DNA from: Arachidicoccus ginsenosidivorans
GTDB lineage: Bacteria > Bacteroidota > Bacteroidia > Chitinophagales > Chitinophagaceae
Direction of reading: 5' to 3'
Assembly (NCBI RefSeq): GCF_007971385.1
Contig: NZ_CP042434.1
Span: forward strand, 2,914,001 to 2,978,000
DNA length: 64,000 bases
Shown here: positions 28,373 to 39,185 of the stretch, piece by piece
How positions within the stretch are numbered: position 1 is the stretch's first letter
How the letters are laid out: every line of letters begins with the position of its first letter
Notes under the pieces: generated by a model
What the model was told of the DNA's origin: nothing
Seen by the model: the letters and a program-made list of their open reading frames with translations, nothing else
The model's database searches: none
Translations under genes and position numbers: made by a program

Positions 28373-30192
28373 ATGAAAAAAAGTTTCATATATACAATTA
28401 TCCCTGCCTTTGTGTTGTTGCTTATGGCTGTTTGCAGTTGCAATAAAGACTTTCTGGAAAAGCCAAAGGGGGAGCCGTTACAGTGGATACGATTTTCCAC
28501 ACAAAAAATCAGGCGCAGTATGCGGTGGCGCAAATGTATAATCTTTGTATCACAACCTATTTTCCGATGAATGACCCTTATCAGTGCCGTCCCGAGGCCA
28601 TTACGGATGAGTTATATATCCTGCATCCGACATACGACTGGGCCTGCTCCAGTATTAATGCCGGTCCTTATAATACGGGTAATGAAAGCCCGGACGCATC
28701 CATTGATAAAGGCGGTTACGGCGGGCATTATAAAGGCATCCGCCAGGCAAATCTGGTCTATAAGAATATAGATGCGGTAACGGACGCTGACCCGACCTGG
28801 ATCAGCGATGTCAAAGGCCAAGCACTTTTTTGCAGGGCCTGGCAACATTTTGAACTCTTCAGATTATATGGAGGGATTCCACTGGTCACCGAGCCCCTTG
28901 ATGGTACCCAACAGTTAAATATCCGTAGAAGTGCGGTGGCTACCGTTGTGGATAGTATTGTGGACTGGTGTGACCGTGCAGCAACGCTTTTACCTCCTAC
29001 CAGAAGCCCACAGGATTATGGCAAAGTGACCAGCCTTGCCGCCCGTGCACTTAAAGCCAGAGTGCTTTTATACGCAGCTAGCCCCTTGTATAACACACCT
29101 GCTGATATGAAAAGCGCCATCACGCAGGCGCGCTATGGGGATGCACGTGACTCTGTACTGGCTTATCCTGATTATAATAAAGAGCGCTGGAATCTGGCCG
29201 CCCAGGCTTCGCTGGATGTTATCAACCATGCGACCCAGTCTGGTGTAGCCCTGTATAATACCGGTCATCCTAAGACAACGGGTGATACTTATGCGACCCT
29301 GGGAGATTATGAAGCTGTGTCCAATGTATATGCCAATTCAGAGCTGATTTTAGTTAATACGGCCAATCAGGCCTCCAGTGATTTTTTCTGGGGCACATAT
29401 CTTTCTTCCAAACTTAGACTGGCTTCCTGGGGGGTAAAAAATAATGTACCCGTAGAGTTTATGCAGCAGTATGAAAAGGCGGACGGGTCTAAATGGAGCT
29501 TGCCGGCTTCTGGAACTGATTTTCCAACAGATGTCCAGGCATTGGATCTGGATCCGAGGTTTTATCAAACGGTGGCCTATGACGGGATGCATTATAATGG
29601 TATCCGGGGTACCCTGGCCTATTATAAAGGTGGCGACGGTTATGCGGATGGCAATCTCTCCTCCAGTGATGCCGGGGTAGACGGGTACGCAATGGAGACT
29701 TATAAGTTTGTAGCGCGTATTGATAATATGAATGACAATCATTTTGCCTGGCCGATATTCAGACTGGCAGAATTTTACCTGAGTTATGCAGAGGCAATCA
29801 ATGAATATTCCGGCCCCACGGCTCAGGCAACCCAGTATCTGAATCTGATTCGCGAAAGAGCCGGTATGCCGGATAAGCATCCAGCCGGCCAGTTGGATTT
29901 CAGAAAGGCGATACAAAATGAGCGTACCATTGAATTTGCTTATGAAGGATTCCGATACAATGATCTGAACCGGTGGCTGGAGGCAAATAAGGTGCTCAAC
30001 GGCACTTTGCATGGGGTAGTTACCACGGCCAAAAAAGTAGGCGGTGCGCTTAAAAGAAGCTGGGAACAGGTCAGCTTTATTAACCGGGTCTTTCCGGTAA
30101 AATACTACTACGTGCCTTTCCCCAATAATGAAGTCAGTAAAAATTATCTGGGAGATGGCGCTGACTGGAATGGACAGAATCCAGGTTGGTAA
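28373..30192 (+). pseudogene. SusD/RagB-family lipoprotein, one-base frameshift near N-terminus
   Basis: ATG 28373 starts a lipoprotein signal (LLLMAVCSC) and the SusD start NKDFLEKPKG. The frame is lost at G5 (28468-28472). One more G gives KGGAVTVDTIFHTKNQAQYA and joins the long second frame to 30192, about 606 residues in all. SusD signatures in the second part include ALFCRAWQHFELFRLYGGIP, YLNLIRERAGMPDKHPAGQL and QNERTIEFAYEGFRYNDLNR. It follows its SusC by 21 bp. A product from the downstream ATG at 28483 would lack the signal peptide and lipid anchor, so the frameshift would abolish function unless it is a sequence error. Confidence 0.88.
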
Positions 30193-30251
30193 TGTTGCAT
30201 CTTTCAGGTCATGACTTTGTTAAATCTGCTTTTATACCTAAATAAAATCAA

Positions 30252-33113
30252 ATGAACTTTTTATCCAAATATAAATATATTCAATGGCTGGCGGCTGGTT
30301 GTCTGATGGGCATAGGCCTAAAGGCCCATGCGCAGATGATTACTGGCGCCACTCTGCCGGACTCCACTAGAGGGGATAGTACTCTTTTTACCCAGGTGGA
30401 TCTGGGGCTGCGTCAGGAAAAAGCCTGGCGCAGTACCGCCTCCACTTATACACTGGATGGCAAAGATTTAAACAGGATGTTTACCGGTAACCTGCTCAAT
30501 ACACTGCAAGGCCGGATTCCAGGTCTGACAGTTGTCACCGGATCCGGTGAGCCGGGTTACGATAGCCCGACCATGTATATCAGGGGGCGCTCCAGCTGGA
30601 ATACCAATCAGGTGATTATTTTGCTGGACGGATTTAGGGTGGACCAAAATGCATTGAGCGCCCTATCACCCAATGAGATCGCTTCTGTGACTTTGCTCAA
30701 AGATGCCGCTTCCCTTTCTTTGTATGGACTGGAAGGAGCCGGCGGAGTAATCAGTGTACGCACCATTAAAGGCAAGAGTATGGACAAGAATCAATTGGTG
30801 ATCAATGGCAGGTACGGCATCCAAAGTCCGATTGAGCTGCCAAAAGTCATGAATGCTTACGATTATACAAGGCTATATAATGAGGCGCTGGCAAATGATG
30901 GATTACCTGAGAAATATCCGGATCCGACCTTGTACCAGAAAAGCGGAGATCCTTATCATCCCAATGTTGACTGGTATCAAGAATTACTCAATCCTACATC
31001 TAATATCCAGGATTATAATCTTTCTTTCAGAGGCGGTAATCGCCATGCCCGTTATTTTGTATTGATGGATTATACCAACTATATCGGTCTGTATAAAAAT
31101 GCGCAGGCCATCGATAAGGATTTTGGCACCAATGCCCAGTACAATAAATTAAATCTGAGGGCCAATGTGGAGATCGATCTGACAAAGAACTTACTGGTGA
31201 AGGCCAATATCTCTGGTATTACAGAAGACCGAAAAACGCCGGCCGGCTTTACTGCCTCTTCCTTATTTACCAACCTGATGCGGGTGCCGGCTGCGGCCTT
31301 TCCGGTTAAAAACCCCAATGGTAGCTGGGGTAATAGTTCGGTGTATGCCTTTAATCCGATAGAGCTTTTGCAGCAAAACGGGATTTATAGTGCCCATACC
31401 AGAACCCTGCAGACTGATTTTACCTTCAGGCAAAAACTAGATGTGCTGACCCAGGGCTTAAACCTGGTGGGGGGTGTCTCTTTCAACAATCAATATGTAG
31501 GTTTTTACCAGACCTTGTTTTCAGTGCCTTCTTATGAGATATTAAAGGGCGCCGATGATCAGCCGGTGCTGGGCGGCGATGGTCAGCCGACTTATAAACA
31601 GATTGGCAGCATCTCTCAGAGTTCCAATGATGGTGGCGGGAACCACTGGAACCGTAATACGACTCAGCTCGGGCTGAATTATGACCGGGGTTTTGGTTTG
31701 AACCATTATACCGGTATGCTGCTGGCCATGAAAAAGAATTATTCCCACAATGGACAGACCTATGAAGTGCATACCCAGGGATTGACTGGTAATTTTACTT
31801 ATGATTATGCCCAAAAGTATATCCTGAATGTCAGTGCGGCCTATATGGGTTCCGCTGATTTTCAAAAAGGGCACCGCTATGGATTATTTCCGTCTATCGG
31901 TCTTGGTTGGGTCATGAGTTCAGAGCCTTTTATGCAAAACAGTAAGGCAGTGGATTTTCTTAAGCTGCGCGCCTCTTATGGGACGACTGGAAGTATTAAT
32001 GAAGATTATCGGTTTTTGTACAGGCAAAACGCTGTGGGCGCATCCGGCTGGATCTTTGGCAGCAATAATGCGGGCAAAGGCGGCATGACTGAAGGGCCGT
32101 TTGCCAATCCGGATGCCACCTGGGAGCAAAAGACTATTTTGAATCTTGGGGTGGATGTAAGGTTATTTAAACACCTGGAAGCCACCATAGATCTTTTTGA
32201 TGAGCATCAAAGTGGTATTTATGAAGTGGCCAGTGCAGATGTGCCCGCCTTTGCCGGTTTTAACCTTCCTTTTACCAACAGCGGGGTGGTGGATAATACC
32301 GGCCTGGAAGCCGTTATTACTTACCGCAATCAAGACCATGACTTTAAATACTTTGTGAGTGGCTCTTTTGCCTATGCACGCAACAAGATCAAGGAAAAGT
32401 CGGAAGACGCAGAGCCCTTTGATTATTTATATGACAAAGGCTATCCGATTAACCAAACAAGAGGATTGCTCTTTGATGGTTATTATGGACAGGACGATTT
32501 TGACGCAGAAGGTAATTTAAAACAAGGGCTGGCAGTTTCTTCTTACGGTCAGTTGCATCCTGGTGATCTGAAATTTAAGGATCTGGATGGTAATGGCGTG
32601 ATTAATAAATATGATATGAAGCCCATTGGGTATACGGACATCCCGGAAATCACCCTGGGTTTTAATCTGGGATTTACCTACAAGCATTTTGATTTTGATG
32701 CTTTTTTGCAAGGAGTAATGAACCGAAGTGTAACCCTTTTAGGTGCTGCCTATGATTATACGCATCCTTTTGCCGGTAATAATAATATCACGGAGTTCTC
32801 CAAGAATTACTGGACACCAGAGACGGCCGCTACAGCGACTTCTCCCAGATTGTCTACGCTGCAAAATCCAAATAATGATCAGATGGCGGATTACTGGATG
32901 CGCAATGGTAATTTTTTAAAACTGCGTTCTCTTGAGTTGGGCTACACTTTTTCTGTGAAAAAATGGCTGCGGGGCCTGGAAGGAATCCGTGTATTTGCCA
33001 GCGGGACAAATTTATTCACCTGGGATAAATTAGCCGACCTGGAGGCAGAAAATGTGTCGATGGGCTATCCACTTACCAAAGTGGTCAGTTTTGGTTTTAA
33101 TGTTAAATTCTAA
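30252..33113 (+). CDS. SusC/RagA-family TonB-dependent receptor, compact form
   Basis: 953 residues, uninterrupted. The signal peptide ends near GLKAHAQ. Unlike the upstream SusC it has neither an STN nor a carboxypeptidase-regulatory-like domain: after a short linker (RQEKAWRSTASTYTLDGKDL) it goes straight to the plug (LLNTLQGRIPGLTVVTGSGE, MYIRGRSSWNTNQVIILLDG, NEIASVTLLKDAASLSLYGL). The C-terminal VSMGYPLTKVVSFGFNVKF is a normal barrel end. The usual VVVGYG-type TonB-box context is replaced by other sequence, which may alter TonB coupling. It lies 59 bp after the first SusD and 58 bp before its own SusD. It is the second transporter of the same operon, possibly for a different oligosaccharide. 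Confidence 0.93.
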   Translation: MNFLSKYKYIQWLAAGCLMGIGLKAHAQMITGATLPDSTRGDSTLFTQVDLGLRQEKAWRSTASTYTLDGKDLNRMFTGNLLNTLQGRIPGLTVVTGSGEPGYDSPTMYIRGRSSWNTNQVIILLDGFRVDQNALSALSPNEIASVTLLKDAASLSLYGLEGAGGVISVRTIKGKSMDKNQLVINGRYGIQSPIELPKVMNAYDYTRLYNEALANDGLPEKYPDPTLYQKSGDPYHPNVDWYQELLNPTSNIQDYNLSFRGGNRHARYFVLMDYTNYIGLYKNAQAIDKDFGTNAQYNKLNLRANVEIDLTKNLLVKANISGITEDRKTPAGFTASSLFTNLMRVPAAAFPVKNPNGSWGNSSVYAFNPIELLQQNGIYSAHTRTLQTDFTFRQKLDVLTQGLNLVGGVSFNNQYVGFYQTLFSVPSYEILKGADDQPVLGGDGQPTYKQIGSISQSSNDGGGNHWNRNTTQLGLNYDRGFGLNHYTGMLLAMKKNYSHNGQTYEVHTQGLTGNFTYDYAQKYILNVSAAYMGSADFQKGHRYGLFPSIGLGWVMSSEPFMQNSKAVDFLKLRASYGTTGSINEDYRFLYRQNAVGASGWIFGSNNAGKGGMTEGPFANPDATWEQKTILNLGVDVRLFKHLEATIDLFDEHQSGIYEVASADVPAFAGFNLPFTNSGVVDNTGLEAVITYRNQDHDFKYFVSGSFAYARNKIKEKSEDAEPFDYLYDKGYPINQTRGLLFDGYYGQDDFDAEGNLKQGLAVSSYGQLHPGDLKFKDLDGNGVINKYDMKPIGYTDIPEITLGFNLGFTYKHFDFDAFLQGVMNRSVTLLGAAYDYTHPFAGNNNITEFSKNYWTPETAATATSPRLSTLQNPNNDQMADYWMRNGNFLKLRSLELGYTFSVKKWLRGLEGIRVFASGTNLFTWDKLADLEAENVSMGYPLTKVVSFGFNVKF

Positions 33114-33171
33114 TTGCAAATTATAATGGCAACAGCTATTTGGAATTTGCTTAAAAAGTAAAGAAAAGGTC

Positions 33172-34866
33172 ATGAAGAAGAAAAATATAATTTTAGCGTG
33201 CACCGCACTAGCCCTGACTTATATGACTGCCTGTAAGAAAGATTTTCTGGATGTCAATAATGTCCAGGCGAATGTATCTGTGGATGAGCTTTATAGCAAC
33301 TACGGATATGCACAACAGGTAGTCTGGAACGCCTATAGTTACCTGCCCAACGGGCTCACTGATCTGGATCTGGAAGCTGCCAGCGATGACGCAGAGGAAA
33401 CAAGCGTCTCGGACCGGTCTCAGCAATTCAATGACGGCACCTGGGATCAGTATACCAATCTGGATGACAGCTGGACCCGTAATTTTGAGGGGATTCAGCA
33501 GGCCAATCTATTTTTGAAAAACAGAAGCCGCATAAACATTGATTATTTAAGAGACAGAATTACTTCGACAGATTCCACGGCTTATTTTAATGCCCGTGAT
33601 AATGTACGTTTTCTTTCCGGAGAGGTTTATTTTTTAAAAGCTTATTTTTATTTTGATCTGGTACGCCATTATGGTGGGGTGCCGATTTTAACGGCACCGT
33701 TGGACTATAATGATAAGGCAAGCTGGAAAAGTCAGACCCGCAGTTCGGTGGATGAGTGCATAAAATACATTAATGCCCTTTGTGACTCTGCGGCGGCCAT
33801 TATCCCGGTGGATATGTCTGCCTATAGCTGGTATGATCTGGGCAGGGTAACTTATGGTGCCATAAAGGCCCTGCAATCTAAAGTGTTGCTATTTGCTGCC
33901 AGTCCACTGTTCCAGGAAGCTGGTGCTACCCAGAGCTGGGCACAGGCAGCCAAAGCAGCGCACGATGTAATTGCGCTGGGCAGCTATCAGCTGGATGGTA
34001 ATTATGCCAATTTATTTGGTTCAGGCAATACCAGTTCACCGGAAGTGATTTTCTATAAGCGCTACGGGGCGATCAACTGGTTGGAGGAGGATAATTTTCC
34101 GATTGTTTTCCAGAACGCTAATGGCAAGAGCCTGACACCGACTCAGAATTTTGTGGACGCTTTTGAGGTCTTGACTAAAGACGTCAACGGTGCGGTTACC
34201 GGCTCCAGACCTTTTAGCTGGTCCAATCCTATGGATGCCAAAGATCCCTATACCAACAGAGATCCAAGGCTGGAAGCTGAGGTCTTGTATAATGAGGCGT
34301 CCTTTTCCGGAAATACGATAGAAACCTATACGGGCGGCAATAGTGGTCTGCCAAAACTCAATGCGACCAAGACGGGTTATTACCTGAAAAAATGGGTCAA
34401 TCCTTCCATTGACCTGGTCAATGGAACCACGGCCAATCACGCCTGGATCTATTTTAGATATGGAGGTATCCTGCTGAATTATGCGGAGTCGATGCTACAT
34501 GCTTATGGGGCTGATGCTGATCCGGAAGGTTATGGCATGACTGCCCTGGAAGCCATAAATCTGGTAAGGGCAAGGGCGGGCATGCCCGCACTTAGTGCAG
34601 CGCAGTTGGATGAGGCTGCCATTGAACATGAAAGAAGGGTAGAAATGGGTTTTGAAGGACAAAGACTCTGGGATGTACGCCGCTGGAAACAAGGGACTAC
34701 TTTCAATCAACCGGTGAATAGAATGGTGATTACCAAAACAGGGACAACGCTGGATTACAGCGTGAAAAAACTTGAAAATCGCAAGTTTTCAGATAAAATG
34801 TATTGGTTTCCGATTCCGCAATCTGAGATCAATAAAACCGGCTGGACGCAAAATGCGGGCTGGTAA
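33172..34866 (+). CDS. SusD/RagB-family outer-membrane lipoprotein
   Basis: 564 residues, intact. The lipoprotein signal peptide ends at YMTACKK (Cys near residue 21). SusD core elements are present: RFLSGEVYFLKAYFYFDLVR with HYGGVP, the TPR-like region KALQSKVLLFAASPLFQEAG, GGILLNYAESMLHAYGADAD, LEAINLVRARAGMPALSAAQ and EHERRVEMGFEGQRLWDVRR. It ends with FPIPQSEINKTGWTQNAGW, the usual SusD ending. It partners with the SusC at 30252 and precedes the DUF1735-like lipoprotein by 69 bp. It should bind glycan at the cell surface. Confidence 0.95.
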   Translation: MKKKNIILACTALALTYMTACKKDFLDVNNVQANVSVDELYSNYGYAQQVVWNAYSYLPNGLTDLDLEAASDDAEETSVSDRSQQFNDGTWDQYTNLDDSWTRNFEGIQQANLFLKNRSRINIDYLRDRITSTDSTAYFNARDNVRFLSGEVYFLKAYFYFDLVRHYGGVPILTAPLDYNDKASWKSQTRSSVDECIKYINALCDSAAAIIPVDMSAYSWYDLGRVTYGAIKALQSKVLLFAASPLFQEAGATQSWAQAAKAAHDVIALGSYQLDGNYANLFGSGNTSSPEVIFYKRYGAINWLEEDNFPIVFQNANGKSLTPTQNFVDAFEVLTKDVNGAVTGSRPFSWSNPMDAKDPYTNRDPRLEAEVLYNEASFSGNTIETYTGGNSGLPKLNATKTGYYLKKWVNPSIDLVNGTTANHAWIYFRYGGILLNYAESMLHAYGADADPEGYGMTALEAINLVRARAGMPALSAAQLDEAAIEHERRVEMGFEGQRLWDVRRWKQGTTFNQPVNRMVITKTGTTLDYSVKKLENRKFSDKMYWFPIPQSEINKTGWTQNAGW

Positions 34867-34935
34867 TCCATCAAACAGTTAAATGTTGACTGCATTGTCC
34901 GGATATAAGAAGGATTAATTAAATAAAATTTACAG

Positions 34936-35987
34936 ATGAAAAAGCAAAATATAACTTTTAAGATACTGGGGGCCTGTTTGATCATGATGCTCATCGCACT
35001 GAACTGTAAACAGGATTTTCTGCAGGGCGTAAAGACTAGTTCCAATGGGAAGGTCTATATACCGGAAGTGGCCGGTCAAAAAATATTATTGCGGGACTGG
35101 TGGACGGGCAGATGACCTTGGATACCACAGATAAAACGGCTAATTTTCTGGTCTCTGTATTTAGAGGCGGCTTTGGCGATACCAGTGCTTTTAGTGTGGA
35201 AGCTGGTGTGAGTGATGCGCTTATTCCAGCGCTCGTCTCAACGGGCACCCTGCCTGCTGGCACGGTAGCACTGGCGGCGGATGCTTACAGTATTCAGACA
35301 AATATTGGGATGCATTATCAGGACGGCATCATGCAGGGGCATATTGCGCCAAAAGTAAAAATTGAGGCACTCTCTGCTTACGTAGGCCAGACAGTGGCCA
35401 TTGCGCTGGAATTAAAAAGCAGTTCTAAGTTTTCCATTAATGATACCATGCGGCAAATGGTTGTTTATTTTAATGTGGATTCTTTGTTGGATGAAGCCAT
35501 CCCGCCCACCAATCTGATTGATCCTTCGGCCTGGCAGATCCTGCATATTGCGGATAATGACAATGTATTGTTTACCATAAATCCTGATGGGTCTATTTTG
35601 GCCACCGGGGGTAATAATGGCCATCAGGGGGTTTTTCAGGCGGTACAGGTGCAGGCGGGTAAATCCTATACAATTAACCTGCATGTAAAAGGTTCAGGCG
35701 CGACCGATACCTGGTATGAAGTCTATGTGGCGTCCAAGGCGCCTGTTCAGGGCGTAGACTATACCAATGATCCTTCAGACATCAAAAGGTTGTCCTTAAA
35801 TACCTGGTCTGGATGTGGTAAAGCTCCTTTTGACGGGGCACTGGCGACAATTTCTTGTTCAGGAAGTGGCAATTTGGTTAAATTTACCAGTGCCGGTACC
35901 GTGTATATTGTCATTAAAAGTGGTGGTGTCAGTTTGGGTACGGATGGCATCCTGGCTTCTGATATTGATTTTAGAAGGGTACAATAA
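34936..35987 (+). pseudogene. DUF1735-like surface glycan-binding lipoprotein, one-base frameshift
   Basis: ATG 34936 starts a lipoprotein signal (IMMLIALNCKQDFL). The frame ends early after A6 (35078-35083). One more A gives AGQKNIIAGLVDGQMTLDTT and continues to 35987, about 350 residues. The N-terminal part (TANFLVSVFRGGFGDTSAFS, PALVSTGTLPAGTVALAADA) matches the DUF1735 (BT_3987-type) fold, found in surface glycan-binding proteins beside SusD. The C-terminal part (FQAVQVQAGKSYTINLHVKG, GTVYIVIKSGG) resembles a carbohydrate-binding jelly-roll. It likely helps capture the PUL substrate. The frameshift separates the lipid anchor from the binding domains; it may be a homopolymer error. Confidence 0.82.
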
Positions 35988-36012
35988 TATTAAAGTTTTA
36001 AAATAAGTAAAG

Positions 36013-36948
36013 ATGCAGCAGTCTAGAAGGATTATAGTCCATAAATGTATGGCAGATTTGCCTGTCTTCTTCCGGAGGCTGCTGCTGACAATTATTGTGA
36101 CTACTGCCTTACAGACCGCCCTACACATCGCCTTTGGCCGGTCAATGAAGAGTAGCAACAGCCAAAGCAGTATTAATAATACGCAAATGCTGAGCCATAT
36201 AAAGGCTAGTGGACAACTGGCACCGGATACAGCGCGTTTTGCGGTACTGGTGCTTTATGAAAACGGTGGGCATCATCTGGCTTATTCCAAGGCGGCCACG
36301 GCATTTCTCAACCGGTGGTCAAAACAGCAAAACTTTAGCGTGCACTATATACAAAACGCTGATTTGATCGATTCGGCCTTGCTGTCTAAATACCAGCTGT
36401 TTATCCAGCTGGATTATCCACCCTATAGCTGGCCGCAGCGTTCGATGCAGGCTTTTAGGTCAGCTGTTACCAAGGGGCGTCTGGGCTGGCTGGGTTTTCA
36501 TCATGCGACGCTTTTAGGTGAATTTGATGGTTATCCGATGTGGAATTGGTTTAGCTGGTTTATGGGGGGCATTCGTTTTAAAAATTATATTGCGGATTTT
36601 GCTTCAGCCTATGTGGATGTAAAGGCGCCACACCATCCTGTTATGCAGGGGGTGCATTCCAGGTTTTTAGTTAGTCAGGAGGAGTGGTATACCTATGACC
36701 AGGTGCCTGGCCCCTACATAAAAGTACTTGCCACCGTAGATGAGTCCAGTTACCGGCCAGATACGGATATAAAAATGCATGGACCGCATCCTGTGATATG
36801 GACAAATACAAAGGTAAAAGCCCGTAATCTTTATATTTTTATGGGGCATGGTCCCGGTTTATGGCAAAACCCGGATTATGTACGCCTGTTCTGGAATGCA
36901 CTATTTTGGACGGCCGGTAAAAAGCCGATGCATGGTTTTACTGATTGA
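36013..36948 (+). CDS. ThuA-domain protein
   Basis: 311 residues. A hydrophobic stretch near residues 20-45 (FFRRLLLTIIVTTALQTALH) is a signal peptide or anchor. The ThuA domain (residues ~75-305) resembles a class-I glutamine-amidotransferase-like fold: FAVLVLYENGGHHLAYSKAA, GRLGWLGFHHATLLGEFDGY, HHPVMQGVHSRF, EEWYTYDQVP, and HPVIWTNTKV with FMGHGPGLWQNP. ThuA was named from trehalose utilisation. Secreted Bacteroidota versions are common near glycan enzymes, with no proven general activity. It is the first of three ThuA modules in this operon, 25 bp after the DUF1735-like gene. Confidence 0.88.
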   Translation: MQQSRRIIVHKCMADLPVFFRRLLLTIIVTTALQTALHIAFGRSMKSSNSQSSINNTQMLSHIKASGQLAPDTARFAVLVLYENGGHHLAYSKAATAFLNRWSKQQNFSVHYIQNADLIDSALLSKYQLFIQLDYPPYSWPQRSMQAFRSAVTKGRLGWLGFHHATLLGEFDGYPMWNWFSWFMGGIRFKNYIADFASAYVDVKAPHHPVMQGVHSRFLVSQEEWYTYDQVPGPYIKVLATVDESSYRPDTDIKMHGPHPVIWTNTKVKARNLYIFMGHGPGLWQNPDYVRLFWNALFWTAGKKPMHGFTD

Positions 36949-37092
36949 CGGGGATATGCATTGGTCAGGTAGCAAATTTGGGATAAGATAAGGAGATACG
37001 CCTAGAATTGTTGCTGGAAATGTATAGGTATAAGCGAATAGGTCATGCGTTTAATAAATTGATAAACGACATTTTTTATTAAAAACAACCCT

Positions 37093-37968
37093 ATGATCAG
37101 ATCTTTTGGACAAAACTTTGAAAACAGGATTTTACGGGGTAAATCGACGGGTGTATGTGCCCATGGCTGGTGTGTTTTTCTGATGGCGGCATTTATGCTC
37201 CTGACAGGGATGAAGGTTCACGCTGCCGATGAACTTTTGGGAACCCTGCGGCCGCCTTATCCTGAATTTAAAATCCTTATGCTCTATTCCAATACGGTAG
37301 AGCCCGATCATGTGGACTTTAAAAATACTGCCCTTGTTTTTTTTAAACAGTTACAGCAGGGGCGAGAGTTTGATATGGATACCAGTTCGGATATGCAAAG
37401 TTTATGCACGAAAAAACTAAGTGAGTATAGTCTGATCGTAATGCTTAATGATTTTCCCCATACGGATCAGCAGCGCGAGGCATTTGAAGGTTATATGGAA
37501 AATGGGGGCGGCTGGCTGGGTTTTCATGTGGCAGGATATAATGATAGAACCACCCACTGGCCCTGGTTTGTCCGGTTTTTAGGCGGCGCTGTTTTCTATA
37601 CCAATAGCTGGCCGCCGGTACCGGCAAAACTGGTCGTGGATTTGCCGGGTCACCCGGTTACCAAGACCTTGCCCGCTACTTTTATATCGCCCAGCAATGA
37701 GTGGTATCAATGGAAACCCAGTCCAAGACTGGATAGTAATGTTCAGGTGCTGGTTTCTTTGTCCGCCGAAAATTATCCCCTGGGTTTAAAAGATATTTTA
37801 AGAAGCGGGGATAATCCAGTCGTCTGGACCAATAAGCGTTACCGGATGGTATATATGAATATGGGGCATGGGGGTGCTATTTTTACAGATGCCACACAAA
37901 ATAAACTTATTGTAAATACTTTCAGGTGGCTGGTGTCACGTGACCCGAAAGGCAATGTATTTGATTAG
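37093..37968 (+). CDS. ThuA-domain protein, secreted
   Basis: 291 residues. The signal peptide ends near GMKVHA, after an extended N-region (about 25 residues before the hydrophobic core). The ThuA domain contains FKILMLYSNTVEPDHVDFKN, ENGGGWLGFHVAGYND, WPWFVRFLGGAVFYTNSWPP, GHPVTKTLPATFISPSNEWY and NPVVWTNKRYRMVYMNMGHG. Its core sequence is much closer to the ThuA half of the GH18 fusion at 39512 (shared GFHV, SxPxNEWY, PVVWTNKKY-type and YxNMGH motifs) than to the ThuA protein at 36013. It lies 144 bp after that gene and 3 bp before the NagX-like gene. The role is unproven; the context suggests processing of sugars released from the PUL substrate. Confidence 0.9.
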   Translation: MIRSFGQNFENRILRGKSTGVCAHGWCVFLMAAFMLLTGMKVHAADELLGTLRPPYPEFKILMLYSNTVEPDHVDFKNTALVFFKQLQQGREFDMDTSSDMQSLCTKKLSEYSLIVMLNDFPHTDQQREAFEGYMENGGGWLGFHVAGYNDRTTHWPWFVRFLGGAVFYTNSWPPVPAKLVVDLPGHPVTKTLPATFISPSNEWYQWKPSPRLDSNVQVLVSLSAENYPLGLKDILRSGDNPVVWTNKRYRMVYMNMGHGGAIFTDATQNKLIVNTFRWLVSRDPKGNVFD

Positions 37969-37971
37969 CCC

Positions 37972-39185
37972 ATGAAAACGATCACTTCCAGAGTAGATTC
38001 CTTAGATGTAATGAGGGGACTAACCATCTTTCTCATGCTATTTGTCAATGACCTGTATGAACCGGGGTGCCGCACTGGTTGGTGCATGCCAGTGCAAACG
38101 AAAACAGCATCGGACTAGCAGATCTGGTTTTCCCGGCCTTTTTGTTTATAGTAGGGGTATCTGTGCCATTTGCAATAGAGGCACGAAGAAAAAAAGGGGC
38201 TGGAATGAAGCAATTGCTGGCGCATATTTTGGTCAGGACAATTAGTTTACTTGTGATTGGTGTGCTGATCTTGAATGGCAGTGAAAGGATCAATCAGGAG
38301 CTGACAGGTATGGGTAAGCTGGTCTGGCTTTTTTTGCTTTATACATCCATCTTTCTTATCTGGAATAAAGGAGCCGGCTTTTTACACAAGCCACTGGGTA
38401 GAAAGGGTGTTTTAATCGTTTTATTAAAGACAGCAGGTTTTCTGTTATTAATATGCTTGATCTGGAAGTTCCGGGGTGGAACCCCGGAGCACCCTACCTG
38501 GCTGCGTCATGGTTGGTGGGGAATCCTTGGATTGATTGGCTGGGGATACCTTGCAGCAGCCTTAACTTATGTATTGGCGGGGCGTAAAATCCTGTATTGT
38601 GTGCTGCTCTGGCTTTTGGCCTTATTGCTGAATATCGCTGGTCTTTCTGGCTTGCTGGATTTTATGGGTCAGGGCTGGTTAGTGGATATATTGGGTGTCT
38701 GGCTTGGCGGGAATGTACCTACGCTAACTTTGGCCGGTCTGGTTGTCGGAATGTTGCTCAAACGTGAGGTTTTTGCAGGTAGTGGATTTGTCAGCAGGCT
38801 GGCCTTATTGGGACTATTTTGTCTGGTGCTGGGATTTGGACTCAGGCACTGGTTTATTTTTTCTAAAATTATCGGTACGCCCAGTTGGGCTATGGTATGT
38901 GTCGGGGTCAGTATGCTGGTTTTAGCTGGACTTTATTATATTATAGATATCAAGGGGAAGAGATTCTGGGCCAGGCCATTTGGATGGACGGGGCGCAACG
39001 CCCTGACCACTTATCTGGCACCCGATATGATTTATTTTGTAGTCTGGTATTTTGGCTGGCCTTTGTTTTTCTATAAGCAGCCTATGTGGGTGGGTTGGGT
39101 GATTGGTGGCTCCTTGCTTTGGGCCGTCGCTATGTTATTTTATGCCCGGTTACTGGCAGTGCTGCATATCCGGCTTCGCCTGTGA
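37972..39185 (+). pseudogene. nagX: NagX/DUF5009-type membrane acyltransferase, one-base frameshift
   Basis: ATG 37972, three bases after the ThuA stop, gives RVDSLDVMRGLTIFLMLFVN, the start typical of the DUF5009/COG4299 family related to human HGSNAT. The frame is lost at GGGG (38064-38067). One more G gives YEPGVPHWLVHASANENSIG and continues to 39185, about 404 residues. The rest has around ten membrane helices and the conserved ADLVFPAFLFIVGVSVPFAI and GRNALTTYLAPDMIYFV. Family members are proposed to transfer acetyl groups across the membrane to amino sugars, and nagX often lies in N-acetylglucosamine or chitin loci. This supports an amino-sugar polymer as PUL substrate. The frameshift may be a homopolymer error. 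Confidence 0.82.
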